A DNA stretch of 64,000 bases from Bacteroidota bacterium. GTDB taxonomy: Bacteria; Bacteroidota; Bacteroidia; AKYH767-A; OLB10. The translations under genes and the position numbers were made by a program. Shown here in pieces: positions 1 to 9,590 of the stretch (the first letter of the stretch is position 1; each line of letters opens with the position of its first letter). The notes beneath the pieces are model-generated. The model searched no databases, had not been told where the DNA came from, and was given only the letters and a program-made list of their open reading frames with translations. The stretch covers positions 124,001 through 188,000 of the forward strand of contig JADKFV010000003.1 in assembly GCA_016717325.1 (NCBI GenBank), given 5' to 3'.

Positions 1-733
1 TGCCTTTATAGTTAGTAAACGTATAAACAATGTTAGAAATTCCACCGCCCAATGCAGACCAGTTTGTTCCATTCCATTTTGCAACATGATTAGCACTCAC
101 ACCACCTGCAGAAGTAAAAAATCCGCCTGCAATCAACTCATTATTATAAACCTCCAAATCCATTACCTGCCCCTGCGTTCCAAACACACCACTTCCAATA
201 GGAGCCTACCCGGCATTAGTATATTGCGTAATGTAGTTAACAGGAACACCATCTGCTTCGGTAAAATATCCACCAACAATTAACTTGTTGTTGTAAATTG
301 CAAAAGAGGTTACTATACTTCCCATATCACCTAAATCAGTAAGCCACTGCGTGCCATTCCATTTTGAAATGAATAGCATCGGCACTCCACCAGCTTCAGT
401 AAATTCGCCTCCCACTATTAACTCACCATTAAATACAATCATGTCGTTTACTTTACCATTGACACCTAAGCCAAGCGGGTGCCAGGTTGTTCCATCCCAG
501 CGTGCTATATGGTCTGCATTTATGCCTCCGGCTGCAGTAAATTTTCCGCCTACTATTAAATCACCATTGTAAACAGTACTTGCGTAAACCCAGTCTGTCA
601 TACCACCGCTTCCAACCGGTGACCACGTTTGTGCATTTGCATTTCCGGTTACTACTAATGCGAACGCTATTAGTATTCCCTCCATTAATCGTAAGGCTAA
701 ATCTCTTTTTATATTTATTATTTTTGATTTCAT
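1..733 (-). pseudogene. Secreted beta-propeller-like repeat protein, in-frame stop, 3' end outside window
   Basis: The protein starts at 733 with a signal peptide ending near NANAQ. It then shows repeats of about 45 residues of the form 'YNGELIVGGEFTEAGG...ISKWNGTQW', as in Delta-60/galactose-oxidase-like propellers of secreted Bacteroidota proteins. A TAG at 206-208 ends the first reading frame at residue 175. The same frame stays open for 68 further codons to the window edge and continues the same repeat (NELIAGGFFTSAGGVSANH, then KWNGTNWSALGGG). The TAG sits exactly where other repeats have a TGG tryptophan (TTW, TQW). So this is one gene with a nonsense change or base-call error. A T9SS tail would be expected beyond the window but cannot be seen. 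The precise function is unknown. Confidence 0.75.
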
Positions 734-788
734 ATTTTCTTTTTTTTAATTGTTAATGTGATTTTTTGTTTGATTTTCTAGTTTTTTT

Positions 789-1280
789 TTAATCGTTATC
801 TTCTTCACCGCCTTGTTCTGTATTTTGAACTGCTGTTTGATTCCCCGTGATTTCTGTATGCCTTATTTGCCCACCCAAATATCCGGCACGCGCCATTAAG
901 CCGGAAGATACAATGCTAAGTATCAGTGTTATAATTATGAGTGTTTTTGCAAAACCTGTTTCCAGCATTTGCATCCCAATGCTTATAAGGGCGAGCAAAC
1001 CTGTTGCCATCATTACCCAGAAGGCAACTTCCGATGCCTCTTCGTGTTCGTGAATTACCGTCTCCATTACACCGGGAAGATTTTCTACGGCTTCTTCAGC
1101 AGTTTCTCCGGTTAAAAAAACCGGTATCGCCAGAGCTGCCATTACAAAAATTATTGCCAGCGATATTTGTTGAATTTTGATTTCTTTTTTCAGGAAGCTG
1201 TAAATCAACAACAGCGTTCCTATCAATGTTCCAATAATGGGAAAGTGATTTAATAGCAAATGAACATGAGTACCATCCAT
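789..1280 (-). CDS. Small integral membrane protein, DUF2231-like
   Basis: This is a 163-residue protein with four hydrophobic segments, at about residues 12-30, 38-56, 85-105 and 110-128. The N-terminus HVHLLLNHFPIIG resembles the opening of DUF2231-type membrane proteins. Further histidines lie in the central VIHEHEEASE loop and near GGQIRH, so metal or haem binding is possible by analogy but not shown. The C-terminus is acidic and soluble. A short secreted protein on the same strand lies just upstream and could be co-transcribed. The family assignment is by motif only. Confidence 0.6.
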   Translation of the reverse strand: MDGTHVHLLLNHFPIIGTLIGTLLLIYSFLKKEIKIQQISLAIIFVMAALAIPVFLTGETAEEAVENLPGVMETVIHEHEEASEVAFWVMMATGLLALISIGMQMLETGFAKTLIIITLILSIVSSGLMARAGYLGGQIRHTEITGNQTAVQNTEQGGEEDND

Positions 1281-1357
1281 AAATATATTTTTTTAGAGAT
1301 TTAATAAAAAATGAAATACTGTATAGTGCTCAACCGATTGTGAACACAGAAAAAAAA

Positions 1358-1741
1358 TTAGCTGAGTTGCGGTGGTTGCCAAATAGCGATAAAGGCTTTT
1401 GTTATTGAGGAAGGAACAAAAGCAAACATTATTTCGCCATTGCACAAATTATTGAATAAAGGTGTGTGTATGTTTTCGAAAATAAATGGCGTGAAATTCG
1501 AATGGAAATTTTGTGATGATTTATAAGGCAGTTGCGCATCTCTTTTTTTATCATTTGCTGAATCAACCTTTTCGTTCGAGGTATAATGCTTTTCGATAAA
1601 AGTACAAAAGGTATCGTTCGGATGTAGAATCTTGTGCTCTTTAAAATGAACCATCAAATAATGCAACCTTGCCACCTCATCTATGTGCAGTGTTGCACCT
1701 ATAAAAGTAAAAAGCAAAATGTATGTTACAAGTTTTTTCAT
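1358..1741 (-). CDS. Short secreted hypothetical protein ending IWQPPQLS
   Basis: This 127-residue protein has an N-terminal signal sequence (MKKLVTYILLFTFIGATLH) and no recognised domain. It is rich in His, Phe and Asn. Its C-terminal AIWQPPQLS resembles small exported Bacteroidota proteins often found near heavy-metal efflux genes; that link comes from memory, not from anything shown here. The RND efflux operon lies about 0.7 kb away but is separated by a repeat-filled gap, so a functional link is only suggestive. Confidence 0.5.
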   Translation of the reverse strand: MKKLVTYILLFTFIGATLHIDEVARLHYLMVHFKEHKILHPNDTFCTFIEKHYTSNEKVDSANDKKRDAQLPYKSSQNFHSNFTPFIFENIHTPLFNNLCNGEIMFAFVPSSITKAFIAIWQPPQLS

Positions 1742-2006
1742 TTCTGATTTCTTTGATGAATCTTCAAAGCCTCACTTTAAACTCAATAGTAATCAATAGG
1801 ACATTTTTTAGCATTAAACATCAACGTTCATTTTTTTAAGATGAATATCATTCTCAAAAGATTTAAGCGCCATGTTTTTTTTATTACTATACAAAGATAC
1901 ATGGCCTTGCATTATTGCTGCAAGCGAAAACAGTTGAATGAGTAATTTTTAGGTTCGAAACCGAATGCTTCAAAACTAAACGAAATCGGTTTCTTTTTTT
2001 TTCTTC

Positions 2007-2089
2007 CGTCATTGTAAGTGTAGCGAAGCAATCTCTAAAGTGCAAAGTCCGTTCGATGCTGGGATTGCTTCGTTGCACTCGCAATGACG
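2007..2089. repeat. Palindromic dispersed repeat, 27-bp arms
   Basis: The arms at 2007-2033 and 2063-2089 are inverted copies with few mismatches, and the outer ends are CGTCATTG / CAATGACG. The core GAAGCAATC / GATTGCTTCG recurs in partial form at 35983-36059. This matches the non-coding palindromic repeats scattered through many Bacteroidota genomes. The surrounding 1742-2417 stretch holds no convincing gene, only this repeat and the two listed next. Confidence 0.7.
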
Positions 2090-2186
2090 TGTATTAGGTT
2101 GGTCCTACTTCGCAATGGCGGAAGTAGCGGGAATTAAGAAAGTTTTATTTATGGGATTGCTTTTCTTAAGTGGCTTTTGGCTATCG

Positions 2187-2213
2187 CTCACCCCCGGCCC
2201 CTGAAGGGGAGCC
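2187..2213. repeat. Solo copy of the GC-rich terminal repeat seen in metH
   Basis: The block CTCACCCCCGGCCCCTGAAG followed by GGGAGCC is the same sequence type as the terminal inverted repeat at 44813-44852 in metH (read on the other strand) and resembles the repeat at 42914-42943. Here it stands alone, without a nuclease ORF. It could be a solo remnant or a minimal non-autonomous element. Confidence 0.65.
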
Positions 2214-2250
2214 TTCCGCACAGTTTTATACAGGCTTTACTTTTGTATTG

Positions 2251-2322
2251 ATTTTCTTAGATTCAGAGTCTCTTATGCAAATAAAAAAAAACGAGAATAT
2301 GGACTCAGAATCTAAGAAAAAT
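2251..2322. repeat. 20-bp inverted repeat around a 31-base spacer
   Basis: The left arm at 2251-2270 (ATTTTCTTAGATTCAGAGTC) pairs with the right arm at 2302-2322 with one mismatch and one extra A. It lies about 100 bp past the end of the RND pump gene. The long A-rich spacer and lack of a U-tract next to the stem make a classical terminator unlikely. A small palindromic element is possible. Confidence 0.55.
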
Positions 2323-2417
2323 GATTTGTATTTATTCGGGTACAAATAATCAAATACATAAGGTAAATTATGTAAACAAATATTTGGCTTTAACTCCGCT
2401 GATAAATCAAAAATCCG

Positions 2418-5400
2418 TTACAACATTTCAGCGGCTGGTGCTTTTTTATTTTTCATTTTCAACTTTATTCTTTCGGTTATTAAATACATAACCGGTACTA
2501 CAATAAGTGTAATTAAAGTTGCGAATGATAAACCAAAAATCATAGTCCATGCGAGTGGTCCCCAAAATGCTACGCTATCACCACCAAGAAAAAAGTGCGG
2601 ATTAAAATCGGTAAACAAAGTTACAAAATCGATATTGAGACCTATTGCCAATGGCACCAAACCCAGTATGGTTGCGGTAGCGGTGAGCAGTACCGGAGTG
2701 AGTCGTGTTTTGCCCCCTTCAACTATTGCTTCGAAAAGTGGCATACCTTGCTCGCGCAATAAATCGGTAAACTCCACGATCAATATTCCATTTCGCACTA
2801 CAATTCCTGCAAGTGCTACTATGCCAATTCCTGTCATTACAATTACGAAATCCATCCCGAAAATTGCCACACCTAAGAACACACCTATCATACTGAAAAT
2901 AATTTCGGTAAGAATAATCAAAGGCTTGCTTACAGAATTGAATTGAGTTACGAGAATTAATAAAATCAACAACAAGGAAATCATTAACGCATTTCCTAAG
3001 AATGACATCGTTTCTTTTTGTTGTTCGAGTTCGCCACCCATTATTACCGTGATGCCTACGGGTATGCTATAGTTTTTTAATGCTGCTTCTACTTTTGCTA
3101 CGGTTTCGTTTGGATTATAATCTGTCAATACATTGGACGAAAGTGTTACGGTACGTTTTTGATTTTTGCGTGCAATGCCATCATAAGTATTTGTATATTT
3201 TACAGTAGTGAACGATGAAATAGGCACCTGACGAACCATACCGCCCATAGCCATGTCGCGATAAGTTATTTTGGCATTGTTCAATGCATCAATATTATTT
3301 CGTTGTTCGGGCATGTAACGCACCATTACAGGATAATCTTCGTTGCCATCTTTTACTTTAGTAGCTTCGGTACCGTACACAGCACTGCGCAATTCCATGC
3401 CAATTTGTGCTGTAGAAATTCCTTCGCGATTGGCACGTTCTCTATCGATGCTAAAAGTTATTTGTGGTTTTTTATCCTGCAAGTTAGTGCGCAATTCTTC
3501 AACACCAGGCACCTGCACCGAATCTAAATATCGCTGTATATCATTCGACACAATAGATAGTTGTCCAAAATCATCGCCACTTATTTCAACTTGTATAGGT
3601 TTCGAAGTGGGTGGTCCGCCTTGTTCGCGATCCACAGCAATCTCTGCGCCCGGTATGCCTTTCACCGCTTTGCGTATTTCATCTATATAAACCGAAGTGT
3701 GTGTGTTTATTCGCTTTGCAAATTCTACAAATGCTACAGTAACTTTTGCACGGTGCGAATAAGTAGCGCGGTCATTTTCACGAGGGTCGCCTGCCGACAC
3801 AGCTACATTGGATATTACAGATGATACATCTTTGTTATCAGGCCCCAGTACTTTCATAATGCGTCCTTCCACTATGCGTGTAACGCTATCTGTATACGCA
3901 GTACTTGTGCCTGTAGGTAAACTTATGTATGTGTATACAAAGTTTGGCTCCGACTGCGGGAAAAATACCACATTGGGTTTGCGTAGTCCCAACAATACTA
4001 TTGAAAATATAAATAATAAAACAGTGCTTATCAACATCAATGCCGGCTTATGCAGCGCCCATTTCAATACACGCTCATAACGGTTTTGAAAGGCCGGCCA
4101 TGTTTTTGTTTGGAAAGTTTTTATCCATCCTTTAAGCACCAAACGATAAAAAATATAAAACAACAAAAGTGTAACTGCAAAATTGCCTATGCCAATTGCA
4201 CCACTAACATGTTTGCTTAACCCATAAATGTATGATAGAACAGCTACACTTGAAAGTATGATAGCTGTAGTTTTAAAACTCTTTCCGGCAAAGGGTTTGC
4301 GAGGTGCATTTGCATCTTCTTCTTTATGTGGTTTCATAAATTGCACCGCAAAAACAGGATTGATAACATAGGCTACAAATAAGGATGCCAACAAACTCAC
4401 TATCATTGTTACCGGTAAGAAATACATGAACTTACCTATTATACCTTGCCAGAATGCTAATGGAATAAATGGTGCAAGCGTAGTTAATGTGCCCGATAGT
4501 ACGGGTAAAAATACTTCGCCTGTGGCCATCTTAGCTGCTTGCTTAATGGGCACTTTTCCATTGTCGAATATTCGATGGGTATTTTCAATTACCACAATGG
4601 CATCGTCCACTACAATTCCTAATGCAAGTAAAAATGAAAACAATACTATCATGTTTAAAGTAAATCCCAGCGATGGTAAAAGAAGAAACGCAATGAACAT
4701 AGAAAGCGGAACACTCATGGCCACAAACAATGCATTGGTAGCACCCATAAAAAACATCAACACAAGTGTTACCAATATGAAACCAATAATAATGGTGTTG
4801 ATTAAATCGTGAAGGGTTATACGTGTGTTTGTACTTTGGTCTCCAGTGACAACAATTTCCAGATTCTTTGGAAATTTATCTTTTTCATTTCATCTATCAC
4901 AGCATGTATCTTGTCGGATGCATCAATAAGATTTTCGCCTGTTTTACGAATTACATTTAATGTGATTACATTTTTTCCATTCAACCTTGCGTAGCTTTCT
5001 GCTTCCTTGGCGGCAAATTTTACTTCGGCAATATCTTTCAAATATATTGGCGCACCATTAATGGTGTTGATGGTAATTTCTTTGATTTGTTCGGCCGTTT
5101 TAAATTCACCATTTATTTGCAAGGTGCGTTTCATTCCATTCATTTCGGCAAGGCCACCGGTGATGGTCATGTTTTCGAACTGAAGCGCACGGGCAATATC
5201 GCCAATAGAAAGTTGCGCTGCCTGTGCTTTAAACATGTCGACATTTATCTGCATTTCGCGCTCAAGTGCACCACCCATATCTACACGTGTAATTTCTTTG
5301 AGGCCTTCTATTTTATCTTTAAGGTCATCGGAATATCCTTCCAATGCATCGAGGCTGAATGCACCACTTACGTTTACCTGCATCATAGGAAATTCGCTAA

Positions 5401-5821
5401 AGTCCACCTCAATTGCCGTAGGTCCCGAAGTAAGGTCGTTTGGCAAATCGCGTTGTGCTTTATCTATAGCGTCTTTTACTTTTTGCTTGGCAATGGCCAC
5501 AGGAATATCCGTACGAAATTCAACTACTACATTGCTAAAATCCTGCAACGAATTACTCGTCATTTTATTTACTCCCGATATACTCTTCAATTGTTTTTCC
5601 AATTGTTTAGTTACCAGATTTTCCATGTCGAGTGGCGATGTGCCATTGTAAAAAGTAGTTACAAATATTGTAGGAATTACAATATCGGGAAACTGCTCCT
5701 TAGGCAACGACTGGTATGATAATATACCACCCAGTGTGATAATTATTGTAAGAACATAAATGCTCGTTTTATTATCTATGCACCAACTCGATGGTTTAAA
5801 CTCTTTTAATTTATCTATCAT
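2418..5821 (-). CDS. RND-family efflux pump inner-membrane permease (frameshifted)
   Basis: This is the proton-driven pump subunit of a tripartite efflux complex. The N-terminal part (5821 down to about 4870) has the first membrane helix and porter domain and reads ...DEMKKINF before losing frame. The second part resumes as PKNLEIVVTGDQST and carries the membrane bundle with LGIVVDDAIVVIEN, a second porter domain and a second six-helix bundle, ending KAPAAEML. A single base lost near 4870 explains the split, and the restored length of about 1135 residues is normal for HAE-1/AcrB-like pumps. It follows adaptor and TolC genes in the same operon. The neighbouring TetR regulator suggests drugs, solvents or envelope stress as substrates rather than metals, but this is inferred. 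Confidence 0.85.
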
Positions 5822-5865
5822 AAAACTATTTATTTCGAAATGTTATTTTCTTTTAACTTCAGTAG

Positions 5866-6001
5866 TCAATGGTCAGTAGTCAATGGTCAATAGTCAATTG
5901 TCAATTGTCAGTGTCAGTAGTCAATGGTCAGTAGTCAATGGTCAATAATCAATAGTCAATAGTCAATGGTCAGTAGTCAATGGTCAATAGTCAGTTAATA
6001 A
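5866..6001. repeat. Tandem repeat based on CAGTAGTCAATGGT
   Basis: About nine degenerate units of GTCAATGGTCAGTA / GTCAATAGTCAAT lie head to tail directly upstream of the RND pump start codon. There is no coding potential. It sits between the adaptor stop and the pump start, so it should be part of the operon transcript. Confidence 0.85.
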
Positions 6002-6237
6002 AAACCAATAACTGTATTCGCTTTCAACTAAAAACTAAGAACTATAAACTACAAACTGAATTCACATTCAACTAATAACTAAGAACTATAAACTATAAAC
6101 TGAATTCACATTCAACTAATAACTATAAACCGCATTCGCATTCAACTAAAAACTGTATTTGCATTCAACTAAAAACTATAAACTACAAACTGCATCCGCA
6201 TTCAACTAAAAACTATGAACTAAAAACTAAGAACTAA
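6002..6237. repeat. Degenerate repeat based on CATTCAACTAAAAACTATAAACT
   Basis: Roughly six units of 'GAATTCACATTCAACTAA' plus AACTATAAACT-type blocks. The array runs into the adaptor gene: the TAG stop of that gene (6234-6236 on the plus strand reads cta) is part of the last repeat unit. Similar AACTAAGAACTAAAAAC runs reappear at 36058-36110, so this is a dispersed family. Confidence 0.8.
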
Positions 6238-7397
6238 AACAGCACCTCTTCTCCTTCATTCAATCCCTGATACCCTTTGCTTATTAATTTATCACCGGCT
6301 TCGAGACCGCTTTTTATTTCAACCATTCCACCATAAGTTGCACCGGTTTGTACTGCCTTTTTAGCAACGATTGCTTTTCCACTATTATTCATTGCTATCA
6401 AAACATAATTACCATTCTCATCAGTTTGAATATTATTTACCGGCACTACATAAGCACTTGGCGTTTTATAATCAACTACTTTTAATATCGCCACCATACC
6501 CGGGCGTAATTCTGCCGGCACTTTTTCTAACTGCACTTCAACTGTAAAAGTGCGTGTCATAGGATTTACTACTTTCGATACATAGGTTGTGCGTGCAGTG
6601 ATATTTTTGCTGCCATCAGGAAATTTTATAATCACTTCGTCACCGGTTTTTACTTTGTCGATGTAGGCTTCACTCAACTCCCCTTTTACTTTAAGGCTCG
6701 ATAGATTTACTACATTAATGCAAGGTAATCCAGGTGCAATGGCCTGCCCTTCTTTTATTGCAATATTATCTACGGTACCATTGATGGGCGATTTTATATC
6801 TGTCATGTTACGCTGCTCAACCAAAGTTCTCATTTTATTTTCGAGCGACTCTTTATTATTTTTTGCTGACAGATATTGTAATTCGCTTCCTATTTTTTGT
6901 TTCCATAGATTTTCTTGTTTGTTGTAAAGATTAGTAGCAAAATCGACCTGACTTTTTAATTCGTTTATGCCTTGTATTAATATAGCATCGTCAAGATGTG
7001 CCAGCAACTGGCCTTTTACAACTGCTTGTCCTTGCTTTACCAATATCGATTTTACTGTGCCGCCCATTTGTGGTGCTACATTCACATTTTGATCACCATC
7101 AACTTTTGCTTGCACTTCAATATAGTGTACAAATGGTGTAGTGCTCATATCGAGTACCTCCACACGTTTTGTTTTGCTATCAATATCGCCTTTCTTTTCA
7201 AGTTCGGCACGCAGGGTTTTTATTTTTTCGTTGAGGGCAACTTGCTCTTTTATCAATGCATCAAGTTCTGCTTTTTTATCAGTTTGCTTTTTGCCACATG
7301 CAACTACTAACAGAATAGCGCTGATGCCAATTATAGATTTTATATTTACTTGTATCATATTGAATGATGATTTATTTTTAGCTGCTTTTAATTTCAT
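6234..7397 (-). CDS. RND efflux periplasmic adaptor (membrane fusion) lipoprotein
   Basis: This HlyD/AcrA-type adaptor links the RND pump to the TolC channel across the periplasm. A signal peptide ends in the lipobox LLVVAC, so the protein is probably lipid-anchored. A coiled-coil region (about residues 40-65) is followed by a lipoyl/barrel-sandwich half (GGTVKSILVKQGQAVVKGQL), a helical hairpin, the second lipoyl half (SPINGTVDNIAIKEGQAI) and beta-barrel domains. Start at 7397 gives 387 residues; a start at 7358 (MIQVNIKS) gives a more typical signal peptide. The stop codon lies inside the downstream repeat array, so the last residues may have been altered by repeat insertion. It lies 28 bp downstream of the tolC-like gene. 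Confidence 0.85.
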   Translation of the reverse strand: MKLKAAKNKSSFNMIQVNIKSIIGISAILLVVACGKKQTDKKAELDALIKEQVALNEKIKTLRAELEKKGDIDSKTKRVEVLDMSTTPFVHYIEVQAKVDGDQNVNVAPQMGGTVKSILVKQGQAVVKGQLLAHLDDAILIQGINELKSQVDFATNLYNKQENLWKQKIGSELQYLSAKNNKESLENKMRTLVEQRNMTDIKSPINGTVDNIAIKEGQAIAPGLPCINVVNLSSLKVKGELSEAYIDKVKTGDEVIIKFPDGSKNITARTTYVSKVVNPMTRTFTVEVQLEKVPAELRPGMVAILKVVDYKTPSAYVVPVNNIQTDENGNYVLIAMNNSGKAIVAKKAVQTGATYGGMVEIKSGLEAGDKLISKGYQGLNEGEEVLF

Positions 7398-7425
7398 TAT
7401 TAAGGTTTTTTTTATTGGTTATTAT

Positions 7426-8853
7426 TTATTTGATGTTGCCGGTAGCTTTATCTAAATCGATTTTTGCAACTATGGCATTGTACAATGCATTGTAATAATT
7501 GCTCACCGATTCGCGAAGCGATGATTCAGCATTTACTACTTCGATATTACTACCCACGCCTTCGTCATATTTTATTTTCGATACACGCATAATTTCTTCG
7601 GCAAGTTTTTTATTTCGCGATTGGGTTTCTAACGATGCCAGTGCATTTTCAAGATTAATATTTGCGGTAGTTGTTTCAAGTGCAATGGCATTTTTCAATT
7701 GCTCCATTCCATTTTGCAATTTTATGAGCGTAAATCTTTCCTGCTTTATTTTGGCGCTTTTTTGTAAGCCATCAAAAATTGGAATTTTTATAGTGCCACC
7801 AATAAGCCCAACAGGAAACCATCCTTTTTTAGTATCGAAAATATCGAACTCGTTGCGCAATGCCTGTGCCTGCACACTTCCATAAGCTACTACACTTGGT
7901 AAGTAACCATATTGATAACGTTTAATGTTTAACTGTTGCAATGTTTGCGTAGTTTGTAGCACGCTGTATTCAATTCGTTTTCCTGCATCGGTTGGCGACT
8001 GAATGAGTGCAAAGGATTTTACATCCACATCTTCAAGTTTATCGGTAAGGGTAAGTTGATCATCGGCATTCATTCCTAATTGAAATTTCAAAACATAACT
8101 GCCCAGGCTCAACAGTCGTACAATATTATCGCGTTCGGTTTTTAAATTATTGAGCGAAACTTCTAACCGATCGGCATCTATTTTTTCTACAAATCCATTT
8201 TCGAGTAATGCTTTGGTATCATTCAATAATTTTTCTAACCGGGTAACATTTGTATTCAATATTTCTAGCCTTTCGTTACCAACAAGCACATTATAATATG
8301 ACTTGCGAATGTTTGCCGATGTTTCTATTTTTATTTGCTCGGCATTTTGTTTTGTAAGCTCATTATATTTTTTCGAGGCCTTTACACCAATAATATATCC
8401 GCCATCAAATATAAGTTGCGAGGCATCAACACTTCCTGTTGCAACAAACTTAGTAAAAAGCGATGCCGGTATAGTTGCCGGTAAATTGGGTTTAGGGTTA
8501 TTGAGTAATTGCTCTGACTCTAATATAGAATAAACCACATTACCAAAATTTGGAAAGTTTATTACTGGTGCTTTAGCATAATATTTCAAATCGCCACTCG
8601 CGTTTAATTGTGGCAATCCGGCACCAAGCATCTCATTAGTCTTTTGTTTGGCAATACTTATGTCGAGTAGCGCATTTTTTACACCCACATTGTTTTGTAA
8701 TGCAAAATCAACAGCCTGTTGCACACTAAAACTATATTGCTGTGGAGCACTGCCGGTTTGTTGTGCTTTTAGTTCTGCCATGCTTGCAAGACCAATTATG
8801 CAAGCAAGTACTTTTATATACTTCATATTCTTTAGGGGATTATTATCTTTCAT
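7426..8853 (-). CDS. TolC-family outer-membrane efflux protein
   Basis: This 475-residue protein carries the duplicated outer membrane efflux protein fold: long helices with SVQQAVDFALQNNVGVKNA at the first repeat and NLENALASLETQSRNKKLAEE near the second. The signal peptide (KVLACIIGLASMAELKAQ) fits a start at 8826 (MKYIKV) better than 8853. It forms the outer-membrane exit duct of the tripartite pump with the adaptor and RND genes that follow. Only 3 bp separate it from the upstream tetR gene, so the four genes form one operon. Confidence 0.88.
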   Translation of the reverse strand: MKDNNPLKNMKYIKVLACIIGLASMAELKAQQTGSAPQQYSFSVQQAVDFALQNNVGVKNALLDISIAKQKTNEMLGAGLPQLNASGDLKYYAKAPVINFPNFGNVVYSILESEQLLNNPKPNLPATIPASLFTKFVATGSVDASQLIFDGGYIIGVKASKKYNELTKQNAEQIKIETSANIRKSYYNVLVGNERLEILNTNVTRLEKLLNDTKALLENGFVEKIDADRLEVSLNNLKTERDNIVRLLSLGSYVLKFQLGMNADDQLTLTDKLEDVDVKSFALIQSPTDAGKRIEYSVLQTTQTLQQLNIKRYQYGYLPSVVAYGSVQAQALRNEFDIFDTKKGWFPVGLIGGTIKIPIFDGLQKSAKIKQERFTLIKLQNGMEQLKNAIALETTTANINLENALASLETQSRNKKLAEEIMRVSKIKYDEGVGSNIEVVNAESSLRESVSNYYNALYNAIVAKIDLDKATGNIK

Positions 8854-8856
8854 ATA

Positions 8857-9462
8857 TTATTTCAATAGTTTGGTTATAAGTTTATGGCCTTTCAAAGTAG
8901 CAATGCCAAATAAGAAATGTTTCATAATTTCTACCTGCACTTCTACAAAATTAAAATGCTTTGGAGGAAATACTTCACCGCCAAAACACATGTCCATTTC
9001 GGCAACACGCAAGCGGGCGAACAATCTGGTATTGAGCCCATGGCGATAGTATTCTTCTTCAACTCCCCGCTTGAGGTTTTTCTCAATACAGTCATTTATA
9101 AATCCTTCTTTGAAGCGATTAAACTGGCTCCAGCAATGGTAATGATACTTTTGTAAATCGTAAAACATTTGGGGGTTCATGTCCGAAAAAAAACCTGCCA
9201 TATATTGCATTGTTTTCACTATTTCGTCAATAGCGTTTTTCGATTCGAGAGCAATATTGTTAATTGTTTTTTGATGATTGAGTGTGTCCTCTTTTAAAAT
9301 TGCCGAAATAAGCTCGTCTTTTTCTGCAAAGCTTTCATAGATGGTTTTTTTCGAAATGCCCGATTGACGGGCTATTTCATCCATGGTAATACGCTTTATA
9401 CCATGCTTGTAAAACATAGTTCGCGCCTGGTGCTTTATTTTTTCTTCGGTAGTGATGGACAC
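8857..9462 (-). CDS. TetR/AcrR-family transcriptional regulator
   Basis: This 201-residue protein has an N-terminal helix-turn-helix (residues about 10-55: RITMDEIARQSGISKKTIYE, then SFAEKDEL) typical of TetR regulators, followed by a variable all-helical ligand-binding domain. It is the first gene of the operon tetR - tolC - adaptor - RND pump, which suggests ligand-relieved autorepression of the efflux system. I could not identify a clear palindromic operator in the 128 bp upstream. Confidence 0.88.
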   Translation of the reverse strand: MSITTEEKIKHQARTMFYKHGIKRITMDEIARQSGISKKTIYESFAEKDELISAILKEDTLNHQKTINNIALESKNAIDEIVKTMQYMAGFFSDMNPQMFYDLQKYHYHCWSQFNRFKEGFINDCIEKNLKRGVEEEYYRHGLNTRLFARLRVAEMDMCFGGEVFPPKHFNFVEVQVEIMKHFLFGIATLKGHKLITKLLK

Positions 9463-9590
9463 TGGTTTTTTATTTGCGGGGCCGAAACTATGGAAACTAT
9501 TTTAACAAACAAAGTTTATTTTGTTTTTTTATTTTTTTTATTTACTTTTGATACATCTTTCAAAAAAACGTAATCATAAAAATTAAACAA

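Noticed and set aside
1945..1965. GGTTCGAAACC resembling a tRNA T-arm
   Set aside because: No acceptor, D or anticodon stems can be built around it.
1887..2084. Minus-strand open frame of 65 codons
   Set aside because: It lies over the palindromic repeat and has no ribosome site or domain.
5868..6235. CRISPR-like array
   Set aside because: The units are short, degenerate and contiguous, without unique spacers or nearby cas genes.
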